DNA of 64,000 bases from the NCBI GenBank assembly GCA_020859985.1, contig JAJBVD010000002.1, positions 1 through 64,000 on the forward strand, in the 5' to 3' direction. Positions 39,734 to 50,050 of the stretch are shown here, in pieces (the stretch's first letter is position 1; every line of letters starts with the position of its first letter). The notes beneath the pieces were generated by a model. The model was not told where the DNA came from and searched no databases. It was given only the letters and a program-made list of their open reading frames with translations. The position numbers were made by a program, and so were the translations under genes. This DNA is from Clostridiales bacterium. GTDB lineage: Bacteria > Bacillota > Clostridia > Lachnospirales > Lachnospiraceae.

Positions 39734-39806
39734 GAATAAGAATGTTGTGTAACAGTTCAGAACAGATGCCGCCGGTCTAAAACAGAATCAGAGAGGAGTA
39801 TAAGTG

Positions 39807-40607
39807 ATGAATAAGCTGAATGTAGCGATTGCGGATGATAATGACAGGATGGTGCAGATGCTGGATCATATTGTCAGCAGTGATGAGGAACTGGAGGTTG
39901 TCGGCAAAGCCGGAAATGGGGAGGAACTGATCGAAATCATCAGGGATAAAAAGCCGGATGTCGTACTTCTTGATATTATCATGCCGAAGCTGGACGGATT
40001 GGCAGTCATGGACCGGGTAAACAGGGAAAGCGCAGAGAAAAAACCGGCATTTATTGTTGTATCCGCTGTCAGTCAGGAGAAAACAACGGAGGATGCATTT
40101 GACCTTGGGGCAGATTATTATATACTGAAGCCGTTTGACAATGATACTCTGGTAAACAGGATCAAACGCGTCCGCACACGCACGGAACATATGGCGGCGC
40201 GCATCCGGAAGCTGACGCCTCCGGAAAGTCAGAAGGAATACATGGAGCGGAACCTTGAGAGTGATGTGACGAATATCATTCACGAAGTTGGTGTTCCGGC
40301 GCACATTAAGGGATATCAGTATCTGCGTGACGCGATTATGTTGTCGGTCGCGGACGGAGAGATGCTCAATTCAATTACGAAAATTCTTTATCCTACTATC
40401 GCGAAGAAGCATCAGACAACGCCGAGCAGGGTTGAGAGGGCGATCCGCCACGCGATTGAGGTTGCATGGAGCAGAGGCAAGGTGGATACGATCGAGGAGC
40501 TTTTCGGGTACACGGTGAGCAATGGCAAAGGAAAGCCGACGAATTCCGAGTTTATCGCCCTGATCACGGACAAGATCCGGCTGGATTATAAAAAGAAACA
40601 AAAATGA
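39807..40607 (+). CDS. spo0A: Sporulation transcription factor Spo0A
   Basis: Receiver domain ([23 protein letters not shown]) and Spo0A effector domain ([25 protein letters not shown].., [18 protein letters not shown]). Confidence 0.97.
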   Translation: MNKLNVAIADDNDRMVQMLDHIVSSDEELEVVGKAGNGEELIEIIRDKKPDVVLLDIIMPKLDGLAVMDRVNRESAEKKPAFIVVSAVSQEKTTEDAFDLGADYYILKPFDNDTLVNRIKRVRTRTEHMAARIRKLTPPESQKEYMERNLESDVTNIIHEVGVPAHIKGYQYLRDAIMLSVADGEMLNSITKILYPTIAKKHQTTPSRVERAIRHAIEVAWSRGKVDTIEELFGYTVSNGKGKPTNSEFIALITDKIRLDYKKKQK

Positions 40608-40617
40608 CAGATTGCTC

Positions 40618-40646
40618 TTGCCAGAATCTCATACGGGGTATATAAT
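40618..40646 (+). promoter_or_regulatory. Sigma-A promoter of the suf operon
   Basis: TTGCCA (40618-40623) - 17 bp - TATAAT (40641-40646). Confidence 0.7.
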
Positions 40647-40656
40647 ACACTCCGAT

Positions 40657-40678
40657 ATCCGAGTAAAATACTCGGGAT
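40657..40678. promoter_or_regulatory. IscR/Rrf2-like operator palindrome at the suf promoter
   Basis: ATATCCGAGTAAAATACTCGGGAT; 7-bp arms CCGAGTA/TACTCGG (40659-40675), just downstream of the -10. Confidence 0.6.
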
Positions 40679-40686
40679 TATGGAAA

Positions 40687-40757
40687 GCCGCGCATGAGAA
40701 TTGCTGCGCAATGGCGCGGCCTTCGTCCTGCATAAAATTCAATGCAGGACAGATTTA
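40687..40757 (+). repeat. Two-hairpin leader element copy B upstream of sufC; contains 13-codon ORF
   Basis: GCCGCGC..ATTGC tgc GCAAT..GCGCGGC (40687-40720) and GTCCTGCAT..ATGCAGGAC (40725-40750); homologous to 29630..29700. Confidence 0.85.
40694..40735 (+). other. Candidate leader micro-ORF MRIAAQWRGLRPA*
   Basis: ATG..TAA, 14 codons; 10/13 residues identical to 29637..29678. Confidence 0.4.
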
Positions 40758-40768
40758 GGAGGAACGGC

Positions 40769-41515
40769 ATGTCTGAAAAATTATTACAGGTAAAGAATTT
40801 ATCTGTCAGAGTAGAAGAAAAAGAAATTCTGCATGGGATCAACCTGGAGATCGGGAAAGGTGAGACTCATGTATTAATGGGACCGAATGGAGCCGGAAAA
40901 TCAACCCTTGGCTATGCGCTGATGGGAAATCCCGGCTATCAGGTGACAGGCGGGCAGATTCTGTTTGATGGAAATGGTCTGAATGAGGTATCTGTGTCAG
41001 ACCGGGCGAAAGCGGGATTGTTCCTGTCTTTTCAGAACCCGTTGGAGGTGCCGGGGATCACGCTCAGCAACTTTATCCGCAGCGCGCTGGAGCAGCGCAC
41101 CGGAGAACGCATTCGTCTGTGGGATTTCCGTAAGGAGCTTGAGGCAAAGATGGAAATCCTGCAGATGGACAAGTCGTACGCGAAACGCGACCTCAATGTT
41201 GGATTTTCCGGAGGTGAGAAGAAGAAAGCGGAGATTTTACAGCTTCTGATGATGAAGCCGCAGCTTGCAATTCTGGATGAGACGGATTCCGGGCTGGATG
41301 TCGATGCGGTGCGCACAGTGTCCCGGGGCGTTGAGGAGTACCAGAAGGATAAGGATGGTTCCCTGCTGATCATTACGCACAGCACGCGGATTCTGGAGTC
41401 CCTGCATGTGGATGTGACGCATGTGCTCGTGAACGGACGGATCGTGGCCGAAGGCGACGCTTCCCTTGTGGACGAGATCAATGAGAACGGTTTCGAGCGG
41501 TTCGAGCAGGGCTGA
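40769..41515 (+). CDS. sufC: Fe-S cluster assembly ATPase SufC
   Basis: MGPNGAGKSTLGYALMGNPGYQVTGGQILF, FLSFQNPLEVPGITLSNFIR, FSGGEKKKAEILQ. Confidence 0.96.
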   Translation: MSEKLLQVKNLSVRVEEKEILHGINLEIGKGETHVLMGPNGAGKSTLGYALMGNPGYQVTGGQILFDGNGLNEVSVSDRAKAGLFLSFQNPLEVPGITLSNFIRSALEQRTGERIRLWDFRKELEAKMEILQMDKSYAKRDLNVGFSGGEKKKAEILQLLMMKPQLAILDETDSGLDVDAVRTVSRGVEEYQKDKDGSLLIITHSTRILESLHVDVTHVLVNGRIVAEGDASLVDEINENGFERFEQG

Positions 41516-41633
41516 TCTGTTTTGAAAAGTGGCAACTGTGAAGGAACGGAGCAGCTACGATAAGTGTTTTACAGGAACCAATATTTCTGCTTTCTGTGGG
41601 AATGATTGACAGGATGCGGACAGGAGACATGAG

Positions 41634-43040
41634 ATGAAAGAAAAGACCTGGGTTGAGGACGTCAACCGCAGTATTTATGATGTTAAAAATGAGGAAAAAG
41701 ATGTATACCGCCTGCAGGCAGGCCTGACGCCGGAGATCGTCGCGCAGATTTCTGATGAAAAGCATGATCCGGACTGGATGCGGGAATTCCGGCAGAAATC
41801 TCTGGAGATTTACAATGAGATTCCGGTGCCGGACTGGGGGCCGTCGATCGAGGGCCTGAATATGGACAAGATCGCGACCTATGTGCGGACGAATACGAAT
41901 ATGAAGGCGAACTGGGAGGATGTGCCGGAGGATATCAAAAAGACGTTTGATCTGCTCGGTATCCCGCAGGCGGAGCGGGAGTCACTGGCCGGTGTCGGCG
42001 CGCAGTATGACTCTGAGCTGGTTTATCACAACGTCAAGGCGGAGGTCGCGGCGCAGGGTGTGGTTTACACCGATATGGAGAGCGCTTTAACCGGTGAATA
42101 CGCCGATATGGTAAAAAGTCATTTTATGAAACTGGTGCCGCCTCGCGATCACAAGTTTGCGGCGCTGCACGGGGCAGTCTGGTCCGGCGGCTCGTTTGTC
42201 TATGTGCCGCCCGGCGTGAAGGTGGATATTCCGCTGCAGTCGTATTTCCGGCTGAATGCTCCGGGAGCGGGGCAGTTTGAGCACACGCTGATCATTGTGG
42301 ACGAGGGAGCCGACCTGCACTTTATCGAAGGCTGCTCGGCACCGAAGTATAATGTTGCCAACCTGCATGCGGGCTGCGTGGAGCTTTTTGTCGGGAAAAA
42401 TGCCAGACTGCGCTATTCGACGATCGAGAACTGGTCCAAGAATATGTACAACCTGAACACCAAGCGGGCAAAGGTAGAAGCAGGAGGAAAGATTGAATGG
42501 GTATCCGGCTCCTTTGGCTCCCATGTTTCCTACCTGTATCCGATGAGCGTCCTTGCCGGGGACGGAGCGAGGGCGGAATTTACCGGTGTGACCTTTGCCG
42601 GAAAAGGACAGAATCTGGATACCGGTGCGAAGATGGTGCATCTTGCGCCCAACACGTCTTCTTATATGAATACGCGTTCCATTTCTAAGGGAGGCGGTAT
42701 CAGCACATTTAGGAGTTCGGTGACAGTCATGCCGAAAGCGAAGCACAGCAAATCTTCAGTTTCCTGTCAGTCGCTGATGCTGGATCGGATTTCCCGATCG
42801 GATACAGTACCGGCAATGGACATCCGCACAAGCGACGCGGATATCGGACATGAGGCAAAGATCGGGCGCATCAGTGACGACGCGGTCTTTTACCTGATGA
42901 GCCGCGGCATACCGGAGGACGAGGCGAGAGCGCTGATTGTCAGCGGCTTTGCGGACAATGTTTCCAAGGAACTTCCGGTTGAGTACGCGGTGGAGATGAA
43001 CAACCTGATTCGTCTGGAGATGAAGGGAAGCATCGGGTAA
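41634..43040 (+). CDS. sufB: Fe-S cluster assembly protein SufB
   Basis: 468 aa; SGGSFVYVPPGVKVDIPLQSYFRLN, HLAPNTSSYMNTRSISKGGGISTFR, YLMSRGIPEDEARALIVSGF. Confidence 0.96.
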   Translation: MKEKTWVEDVNRSIYDVKNEEKDVYRLQAGLTPEIVAQISDEKHDPDWMREFRQKSLEIYNEIPVPDWGPSIEGLNMDKIATYVRTNTNMKANWEDVPEDIKKTFDLLGIPQAERESLAGVGAQYDSELVYHNVKAEVAAQGVVYTDMESALTGEYADMVKSHFMKLVPPRDHKFAALHGAVWSGGSFVYVPPGVKVDIPLQSYFRLNAPGAGQFEHTLIIVDEGADLHFIEGCSAPKYNVANLHAGCVELFVGKNARLRYSTIENWSKNMYNLNTKRAKVEAGGKIEWVSGSFGSHVSYLYPMSVLAGDGARAEFTGVTFAGKGQNLDTGAKMVHLAPNTSSYMNTRSISKGGGISTFRSSVTVMPKAKHSKSSVSCQSLMLDRISRSDTVPAMDIRTSDADIGHEAKIGRISDDAVFYLMSRGIPEDEARALIVSGFADNVSKELPVEYAVEMNNLIRLEMKGSIG

Positions 43041-43063
43041 GGATCAATCAAAGGAGAATTGAG

Positions 43064-44269
43064 ATGGAAATGGATATGACGATCAACCGGCTGCCCGCCC
43101 CGACCTGGAACTGGCTGCATGTAAATGAGGCCAGTGTAAAAGGTGTGCCTGCCTTACAGACCGGGAAGATGGAGGACGAGACGCCGGAAGCAATAGAAAA
43201 GCAGGTGATACGCTGCACTGTCCGGAATTGTGACAACAAAAAACAGCCTGAGGCTGGTACTTTGTCTGCAGAGCTGTTTCAGATTCCGGGTGGAATGGGG
43301 ACGGATATGAATCAGCTGATGGCAGAGAATCCGGCGGATTTCCATATCTGGACGATCGCGGCCGGTGTGAAAGAGAGCGAGCCGGTGCGTCTGCACTTTA
43401 CGTATGAACCGGATGCTCCGGCGCAGAACCGGATCGGTATCTGTGCGGAGGAGGACAGCGAGATCACGGTGATCATGGATTTTCGCGGGACAGATATGGA
43501 TTTTGCTCATGGAAAGTTAACGGATGGTGAGACGAATGGCTTTCAGCCGGGCGATACAGCGGCCGATGCTCAGGCTGTCTATAATGAATCTGAGAATCTG
43601 GAACAACGCAGTTTTGCCGCAATTCAGACGAAGATTTCTGCCAAAAAGGGCGCAAAGGTTCATCTGGTACAGATCCAGAATCTGCCTGAGGGTTTTACGT
43701 TCTTAAATGATGTCGGCACAGACTGCGGGGAAGATGCTCTGATCGACACGGTACAGGTTGTGCTCGGCGGCGGGGACACCTACATGGGAATGCGCACGGA
43801 TCTCGGTGCGAGGGCAAGTTCTCTGGAGAGCAAGGTCGGCTATCTGCTTGATAAAAAAGAAAAGCTGGATCTGAATTATCTGGCGTATCATACCGGTGCG
43901 AAGACCACCAGCCGTATGGACGTGTCCGGTGTGCTGCGCGGAGAATCACAGAAGCTGTTCCGCGGTACGATTGACTTCCGGAATGGCTCTGTGGGCGCAA
44001 AAGGCGACGAGAAAGAGGATGTGCTTCTTTTCTCGGATAACGTGATCAACCGCACAGTTCCGCTGATTCTCTGTGAGGAGGAGGATGTGGAGGGCAACCA
44101 CGGCGCAACGATTGGAAAACTGGATGAAGCGTTGTTGTTTTATCTGTCTTCACGCGGCATTGCTGAGGAGGAGATTTATGAGATGATGGCGCGGGCGCGG
44201 ATCGACGCGATCTGCAGCGGAATTGCGGACGAAAAGACGCAGGAGCTCGTGCAGGGGTATCTGGGTTAA
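43064..44269 (+). CDS. sufD: SufD-like Fe-S assembly protein
   Basis: 401 aa; C-terminal LLFSDNVINRTVPLILCEEEDVEGNHGATIGKLDEALLFYLSSRGIAEEEI. Confidence 0.92.
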   Translation: MEMDMTINRLPAPTWNWLHVNEASVKGVPALQTGKMEDETPEAIEKQVIRCTVRNCDNKKQPEAGTLSAELFQIPGGMGTDMNQLMAENPADFHIWTIAAGVKESEPVRLHFTYEPDAPAQNRIGICAEEDSEITVIMDFRGTDMDFAHGKLTDGETNGFQPGDTAADAQAVYNESENLEQRSFAAIQTKISAKKGAKVHLVQIQNLPEGFTFLNDVGTDCGEDALIDTVQVVLGGGDTYMGMRTDLGARASSLESKVGYLLDKKEKLDLNYLAYHTGAKTTSRMDVSGVLRGESQKLFRGTIDFRNGSVGAKGDEKEDVLLFSDNVINRTVPLILCEEEDVEGNHGATIGKLDEALLFYLSSRGIAEEEIYEMMARARIDAICSGIADEKTQELVQGYLG

Positions 44270-44345
44270 TTGAAGCATACCTTGCAGCAAGTGCGAGACA
44301 CTGTCCGGATTAGTTACAATTATTCAGATAAAGGGGCAAATATCC

Positions 44346-45584
44346 ATGGCGACAGCAACGGAAAAATGGAATATAGAGGACATCCGCAGGGATTTTCCCC
44401 TGCTTCAAAACACAGATTACGCGTATCTGGACAATGCAGCGACCTCACAGAAGCCTGTGCAGGTGCTGGATGCGGTTCGCGACTTCTATGAAAAGAGGAA
44501 TGCGAATCCGTTTCGCGGTCTGTATCCTTTGAGCGAGGAGGCGACGGAAGCCTACGAGGATGCGCGTAAAACAGTGAAAGACTTTATTCACGCAGCAAGT
44601 ACGGAGGAGATTATCTTCACACGGAACGCTTCGGAAAGCCTGAATCTGGTCGCTTACAGTCTGGGCAGTATTTTGTTTCAGCCGGGAGACGAGATTGTGG
44701 TGAGCATCGCGGAGCACCATAGCAACATGCTTCCGTGGCGGCAGGCGGCGGAGCGCGCGGGCGCGAAGATTGTCTATCTGGAATGCGCGGACGACGGAAC
44801 CTTTACAGAGGAAATGCTCTGCTCTGTGCTGACCGAGCGCACACGGTTGGTCGCGATCACGCAGGTTTCTAATGTCTTCGGCCGTGAAAATGATATCCGG
44901 CGGTTTGCCGAAGTCTGTCATGAGCGGGGGATTGTGATCGTAGCGGACGGCGCGCAGAGCGTACCGCATATGACGGTTGACGTACAGGCGCTGGATGTTG
45001 ATTTCCTTGCGTTTTCGGGTCACAAGATGCTCGCTCCCGACGGGATTGGCGTTTTATACGCGAAAAAGAAATGGCTGAAAAAAATGCCGCCGTTTTTAAG
45101 CGGCGGAGAGATGATCGAGTCCGTTACCCGCGATAAGGTGATTTATGCGGAGCTCCCGCACAAGTTTGAGGCCGGCACGGTAAACGCGGGCGGAGCTGTG
45201 GGACTGGCCGAGGCTATCCGCTACATGCAGCATCTTGGATTTGACTGGATCGAAGAGCGGGAGCAGGCGCTGACCGCATTTGCTTATGAGCGCATGAAAG
45301 AGATTCCTGGCGTGCACATCATTGGCAGTGAGAACCCTGCGGAACACCACGGGATCCTCACATTCACGGTAGACGGCGTTCATCCGCACGATATTTCCGA
45401 AATCCTGAGCGCTTCGAAGATCGCGGTACGCGCCGGACATCACTGTGCACAGCCGCTGATGCAGCAGCTGAAGGTCGGCTCCACGACCAGAGCCAGCCTG
45501 ATGTTTTACAATACGGAAGAAGAAATCCTGCGCTTCACGGAAGCACTGGGACAGGTAAGGAGGGTCATGGGATATGGAGAATAG
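44346..45584 (+). CDS. sufS: Cysteine desulfurase SufS
   Basis: 412 aa; YLDNAATSQKPVQVLDAV, IVVSIAEHHSNMLPWRQAA, FSGHKMLAPDGIGVLYAKK, RAGHHCAQPLM. Confidence 0.96.
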   Translation: MATATEKWNIEDIRRDFPLLQNTDYAYLDNAATSQKPVQVLDAVRDFYEKRNANPFRGLYPLSEEATEAYEDARKTVKDFIHAASTEEIIFTRNASESLNLVAYSLGSILFQPGDEIVVSIAEHHSNMLPWRQAAERAGAKIVYLECADDGTFTEEMLCSVLTERTRLVAITQVSNVFGRENDIRRFAEVCHERGIVIVADGAQSVPHMTVDVQALDVDFLAFSGHKMLAPDGIGVLYAKKKWLKKMPPFLSGGEMIESVTRDKVIYAELPHKFEAGTVNAGGAVGLAEAIRYMQHLGFDWIEEREQALTAFAYERMKEIPGVHIIGSENPAEHHGILTFTVDGVHPHDISEILSASKIAVRAGHHCAQPLMQQLKVGSTTRASLMFYNTEEEILRFTEALGQVRRVMGYGE

Positions 45585-45996
45585 GACCTTTTACAACGAG
45601 ATTTTGATCGATCACAATCAGCATCCGGGTCATAAGCATGAGCTGGAAGGTGCTAATCTGGTGCTGGAAGGCGTCAATCCGAGCTGCGGAGACGACATTT
45701 TCCTGCATCTGAAGGTGGAAGACGGAAAGATCGTGGATGGCTCGTTTGTCGGCGATGGCTGCGCCATCTCCCAGGCTTCCGCAGATATGATGCTCGATCT
45801 GATCATCGGGAAATCCACCGAGGAGGCGAAACGCCTCGCAGACATGTTCAAACGGATGATCCACGGAGAGATCAGCGAGGAAGAACTGGACGAGCTGGAG
45901 GAAGCCGGAGCTCTGCAGGATATCGCCCATATGCCTGCGCGCGTGAAATGCGCCATGCTTGGCTGGCGGACGATGAACGAGATGCTGGAGGAATAA
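45574..45996 (+). CDS. sufU: Fe-S scaffold/sulfur-transfer protein SufU
   Basis: 140 aa; YNEILIDHNQHPGHKHELEGANLVLEGVNPSCGDD, GDGCAISQASADMM, KCAMLGWRTM. Confidence 0.95.
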   Translation: MENRTFYNEILIDHNQHPGHKHELEGANLVLEGVNPSCGDDIFLHLKVEDGKIVDGSFVGDGCAISQASADMMLDLIIGKSTEEAKRLADMFKRMIHGEISEEELDELEEAGALQDIAHMPARVKCAMLGWRTMNEMLEE

Positions 45997-46024
45997 ATTG
46001 GAACTCCATTGTTCCTGATATATG

Positions 46025-46054
46025 AAAATGCGCGGCACACAGGCTGCGCATTTT
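46025..46054. terminator. Terminator between suf operon and convergent LysR gene
   Basis: AAAATGCGC..GCGCATTTT. Confidence 0.8.
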
Positions 46055-46078
46055 GCATTCTGGCGATAGATAGAAGAT

Positions 46079-46999
46079 TCAGAGCACATATTTTCTATAT
46101 TCTTTCAGCAGCTCCAGATACTGTTCACCGAGCAGACTTAAGGGCATGCCTTTCCGCTTGATGTAGCCGATGTTCATTGTGTCTTCGGTATCAAGCGGAA
46201 TCGCTATGTACTGCTCACCGTTCAGCTTTTCACAGATGATGCCGGAGCAGAGTGTGTAGCCGTTCAGACCGACCATCAGGTTCAGCATGGTCGCACGGTC
46301 GTCCGCCTTGATGATCTGATTGTACTCACTGGTGCTTAAGACCTCCTCAGCAAAATAAAAGGAATTTTTTTCGCCCTGTTCAAAGGACAGGCAGGGGTAG
46401 GGCTTCAATTCTTCAAATGAAATCCGCTCTTTTTGGGCCAGCGGATGCGACTGGCTTAAGTAGACAGAGATGCCGCATTGAAACAAAAAAGAATACTCGA
46501 CTTCATTTTCCTGGAAAATCTTCCGCAGGGCTTTCTCATTGAAATCATTCAAATACAGTACGCCAATCTCGCTGCGGTAATTGCGCACGTTCTCGATCAC
46601 TTCTCCGGTCTTGGTCTCATGAATCGCGAATTCGTATTCATCCATGCCGAATTTTTTCGCCAGTTCAATAAATGCTTCCACTGCAAAGGAATAGTGCTGG
46701 GTGGAAACACTGAACGTCTTTTTCATTTCTTTCCCGGCGTAACGCTCCTCAATCATACGCTGCAGCTCGGACATCTGTCTGGCATAGCGCAGGAACTCGG
46801 TACCCTCCGGCGTGACCATAATTCCCCGGTTGGAACGGATGAACAGCTCGATATGAAGCTCGTCCTCCAGATCACGGATCGCAGCTGAGAGTGCCGGCTG
46901 TGAGACATAGAGTGCGGCTGCTGCCTTGTTCATGGATTTCATATCTGCAATTGTAACTGCGTAGAGAAGCTGCGTAAGCGTCATATCCTGTGGCCTCAC
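46079..46999 (-). CDS. LysR-family transcriptional regulator
   Basis: 306 aa; MTLTQLLYAVTIADMKSMNKAAAALYVSQPALSAAIRDLEDELHIELFIRSNRG. Confidence 0.93.
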   Translation of the reverse strand: MRPQDMTLTQLLYAVTIADMKSMNKAAAALYVSQPALSAAIRDLEDELHIELFIRSNRGIMVTPEGTEFLRYARQMSELQRMIEERYAGKEMKKTFSVSTQHYSFAVEAFIELAKKFGMDEYEFAIHETKTGEVIENVRNYRSEIGVLYLNDFNEKALRKIFQENEVEYSFLFQCGISVYLSQSHPLAQKERISFEELKPYPCLSFEQGEKNSFYFAEEVLSTSEYNQIIKADDRATMLNLMVGLNGYTLCSGIICEKLNGEQYIAIPLDTEDTMNIGYIKRKGMPLSLLGEQYLELLKEYRKYVL

Positions 47000-47044
47000 T
47001 TTCTGAAAGGATTATCGTACTTTTTTTAGGCGTTTGGCAGATTA

Positions 47045-48124
47045 CTATTCCGTTTCCGTCTCTTCACGGATATTCAGGTACACATCGTCTTTTGAATGGT
47101 ATCCTCCGGCGATGATGACCTCGTCAATGTTTTCCGCTGTCACGGCCACCGGATCCAGCTTGTAGTAAGGCACTTCATAAGAGCCGGACGTAACAGTCTC
47201 CGTGACCGGGTAAGTGCAGTCAGCGGAGGTGATGTCCTCGCCGCGGGCGAGCGCGACAGCCAGGGCTGCGGCGACCATGGCCTGATCCTCCACGGATTTG
47301 TAGACGGTCATTTCCTGTGTACCTTCGACGATCCGCTGGCAGGCGGAAAGCTCGGCGTCCTGCCCGACGACTGTGACCTGTCCGGCGAGCTGATTTTCAG
47401 AAAGCGCCTTGATGGCCTGGCTTGCGAGGTCGTCATTGCCGCACATGACAGCAACAATGTCGCGCGAGACTTCCAGACCTTCGTTTACGTAGTCAAATGC
47501 CAGCTCCGCGAGCCAGTTGTCACAGTAAGCAGAGTAGACGATCTCAAGACCGCTGCCTTTTAAGGTTGAGGTAAAGCCGTCCTCGACATCAGTGACATTC
47601 AGATCAGTCGGAGAGCCGTAGATGGCGAAGATTTCTCCGCCGTCCGGGCAGGCATTGATCAGCGCTTTCGCCATCAGTACACCAACCTCAAAGTTGTCAA
47701 AGGAGATGTACAGATCGGCATCCACATCGGGGATCAGCCGGTCATAGCAGATGACCCGGATGCCGCTGTCAATGGCTTCGTTTACGACGTCCTTTAAGGC
47801 ATCGCCGTCGACGGCGATAATGACGATCACATCCATTTTCTTCTGGATAAAATATTCCACCTGTGAGATCTGCTCCTCGCTGTCGCCGCCTGCCACCTGC
47901 ACATTTACATCTGCACCAAGGCTCTGCGCTGTGGAGACAAACATATCGCGGTCTCGCAGCCATCGCTCGATCACGAAGGAGTCAAAGCTTAATCCAATCT
48001 GCAGACGTTCTTCGGTTTCTGCCTGTTCCGTTTCTGCGATGGGGTCCTGTTCGGAGCAGCCGCTTAAGGAGAGCAGCAGTGTACTCAGCAGGAGAAGCAG
48101 GGCAAAATTGCGTAGTCGTCTCAT
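47045..48124 (-). CDS. Sugar-binding lipoprotein (periplasmic-binding protein type I, xylose/ribose-like)
   Basis: MRRLRNFALLLLLSTLLLSLSGCSEQD lipobox; IGLSFDSFVIERWLRDRDMF..., IICYDRLIPDVDADLYISFDNFEVG; ORF track start trimmed. Confidence 0.87.
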   Translation of the reverse strand: MRRLRNFALLLLLSTLLLSLSGCSEQDPIAETEQAETEERLQIGLSFDSFVIERWLRDRDMFVSTAQSLGADVNVQVAGGDSEEQISQVEYFIQKKMDVIVIIAVDGDALKDVVNEAIDSGIRVICYDRLIPDVDADLYISFDNFEVGVLMAKALINACPDGGEIFAIYGSPTDLNVTDVEDGFTSTLKGSGLEIVYSAYCDNWLAELAFDYVNEGLEVSRDIVAVMCGNDDLASQAIKALSENQLAGQVTVVGQDAELSACQRIVEGTQEMTVYKSVEDQAMVAAALAVALARGEDITSADCTYPVTETVTSGSYEVPYYKLDPVAVTAENIDEVIIAGGYHSKDDVYLNIREETETE

Positions 48125-48332
48125 ATTTATTTTCGGCTCTCTGGAGTATGCGTTGGCCGTTTTCCTTCCGAATATTATTTTGCATTTAGGAACATAAAAT
48201 CTTATACTGCCTAAGCCTGCATCAACAGGATTCCTGTACATTGTCGACACCTCTTTATTCATATCTTTGCATATCACCGCAGATAATCTGGTATTCTGTA
48301 AATCACTGCAGCGATAATCCTCAGCATTATGC

Positions 48333-49928
48333 TTATCCCTGCAGGCTCATCCGATATTCACGCGGCGTCATATCAGTCTGTTTTTTGAAAAGCCGGCTGA
48401 AATAATTCGGATCGGAATAGCCGCACATCGAACTGATCATTTTGATGCTTAAGTCCGGATTCTGAAGCAGTTCTTTTGCTTTTTCCACACGCACGCGCGT
48501 CAGATATTCGATAAAGTTTTCTCCTGACTCCTCTTTGAACACCTTGCTGAAATAGTAAGGGCTGATGTTGACTGCGCGGGAAACGTCGTCAAGGGAAATA
48601 TCGTGGCTGTAATTTTCCCGTATGTAATTCTGCGCCTTTTTGACGACTGAATTAGACTGGGATTCGCGGTAGTCGTGGATGGTGTCGCAGGCGGCTGCCA
48701 TTTTTTCCGCGAACCAGCGCCACAGCGATTCATAATCGTTAAACGAGACGGCGGTAGCCAGATATTCTTTCCGGTCGCTGAAATTATAGTTGACCGTACC
48801 GGATTCAAAGGCGATTTTTTCCGCCTGTATGATGTATTCCAGTACCTTCAGGCAGATATTGCCGCGGTCGTCCGGATAATGCTGCACCATCCAGTCGAAA
48901 AACAGATTCAGTTCGGCAAGCATTGCGGCGGTATTGCCGGATTCCAGAAAACGAAAAAGACGCCGCTCTGTTTCTTCCGGGAATTCCTGCTCGTAGACAC
49001 CGCCGGACTGCAGGTCGTCAATGTGGATGACATGGCTTTTGCTGTTATTCAAAGAGCGCAGTGCCTCACGGTAGGAGAGCTGGATATCCTCCATTTTATG
49101 TACGCGGCCGATCCCGATGCGGAATCTGGCGTTCAGCTGTTCCTCCAATTGAGAAGCTAGCTGCCTTGCGTTTTCCACGATGCGAATGCGGTCCTCATAG
49201 GAAACCTGTTCGTTCTGGTGCGGAATGAGAAGTACGATGCGGTTGGACATTACCGGGCCGACCAGACAGTTCAGGGAGTCCTTGACCAGAGTGCGGAATT
49301 CCGGATAGAAATCCTGCGCCTGCACACTCATCCGTACCGGACTGACCAGCTTGCCGTTATCGTATTCAGTGCCGAACTGGGCGATCAGAATGGAACCATA
49401 GCTTTCGCTGATGTCCAGCAACTGCAGATAGTAACCGACGTCCTGCATTTCTGTCTGAAAAAGCAGATTGGTAATGATGCTCTGCTCGACGACCGGAACA
49501 ATGATCTCCAGCTTTTCCTGAATCTGCAGCTGGGAGCTTCGAAGCGCCCGGTTGTGATCCACTTTCTGCATTGCTTCTTCGACCGTAGCCAGAACTGTTT
49601 TGCGGGAGATGGGTTTTGTCAGATATTTTTCCACACCAAGATCAATGGCCTCTTTCGCGTAATCAAATTTGTCGTAGGCAGAAATGATATAAAAGAGGGC
49701 GGTACTGTTGGATTTGCGGATTTCTTTCATGGCCTGAATGCCGTTGATTCCGGGCATCTGAATATCGAGAAAGACGATATCCGGATGAAAACTCTCCGTT
49801 TTTTCAATTACAGCCCGTCCGGTCTTGGCTGTTTCCAGTTCGCAGCAGTCGCTGTATTGTCCGAGAATCATTGTTTTCAGGGATTCCAGCATGAGACCCT
49901 CATCATCAGCGATTAAGATTCGATACAT
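48333..49928 (-). CDS. YesN-type response regulator with AraC HTH output
   Basis: 531 aa; receiver domain ILIADDEGLMLESLKTMI..DIVFLDIQMPG; C-terminal AraC HTH KAKELLQNPDLSIKMISSMCGYSDPNYFSRLFKKQTDMTPREYR. Confidence 0.93.
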   Translation of the reverse strand: MYRILIADDEGLMLESLKTMILGQYSDCCELETAKTGRAVIEKTESFHPDIVFLDIQMPGINGIQAMKEIRKSNSTALFYIISAYDKFDYAKEAIDLGVEKYLTKPISRKTVLATVEEAMQKVDHNRALRSSQLQIQEKLEIIVPVVEQSIITNLLFQTEMQDVGYYLQLLDISESYGSILIAQFGTEYDNGKLVSPVRMSVQAQDFYPEFRTLVKDSLNCLVGPVMSNRIVLLIPHQNEQVSYEDRIRIVENARQLASQLEEQLNARFRIGIGRVHKMEDIQLSYREALRSLNNSKSHVIHIDDLQSGGVYEQEFPEETERRLFRFLESGNTAAMLAELNLFFDWMVQHYPDDRGNICLKVLEYIIQAEKIAFESGTVNYNFSDRKEYLATAVSFNDYESLWRWFAEKMAAACDTIHDYRESQSNSVVKKAQNYIRENYSHDISLDDVSRAVNISPYYFSKVFKEESGENFIEYLTRVRVEKAKELLQNPDLSIKMISSMCGYSDPNYFSRLFKKQTDMTPREYRMSLQG

Positions 49929-50050
49929 TGTATACTCCTTTCGAAGCCTGCAGCATGATTGCAGTACAGTTGTCAGCAGATGTTATCCTTCATTCTGTTA
50001 TTATTGTAACGGTTAATTACTAATGTCAAAAAATATGAGCGGCAAAAAGA

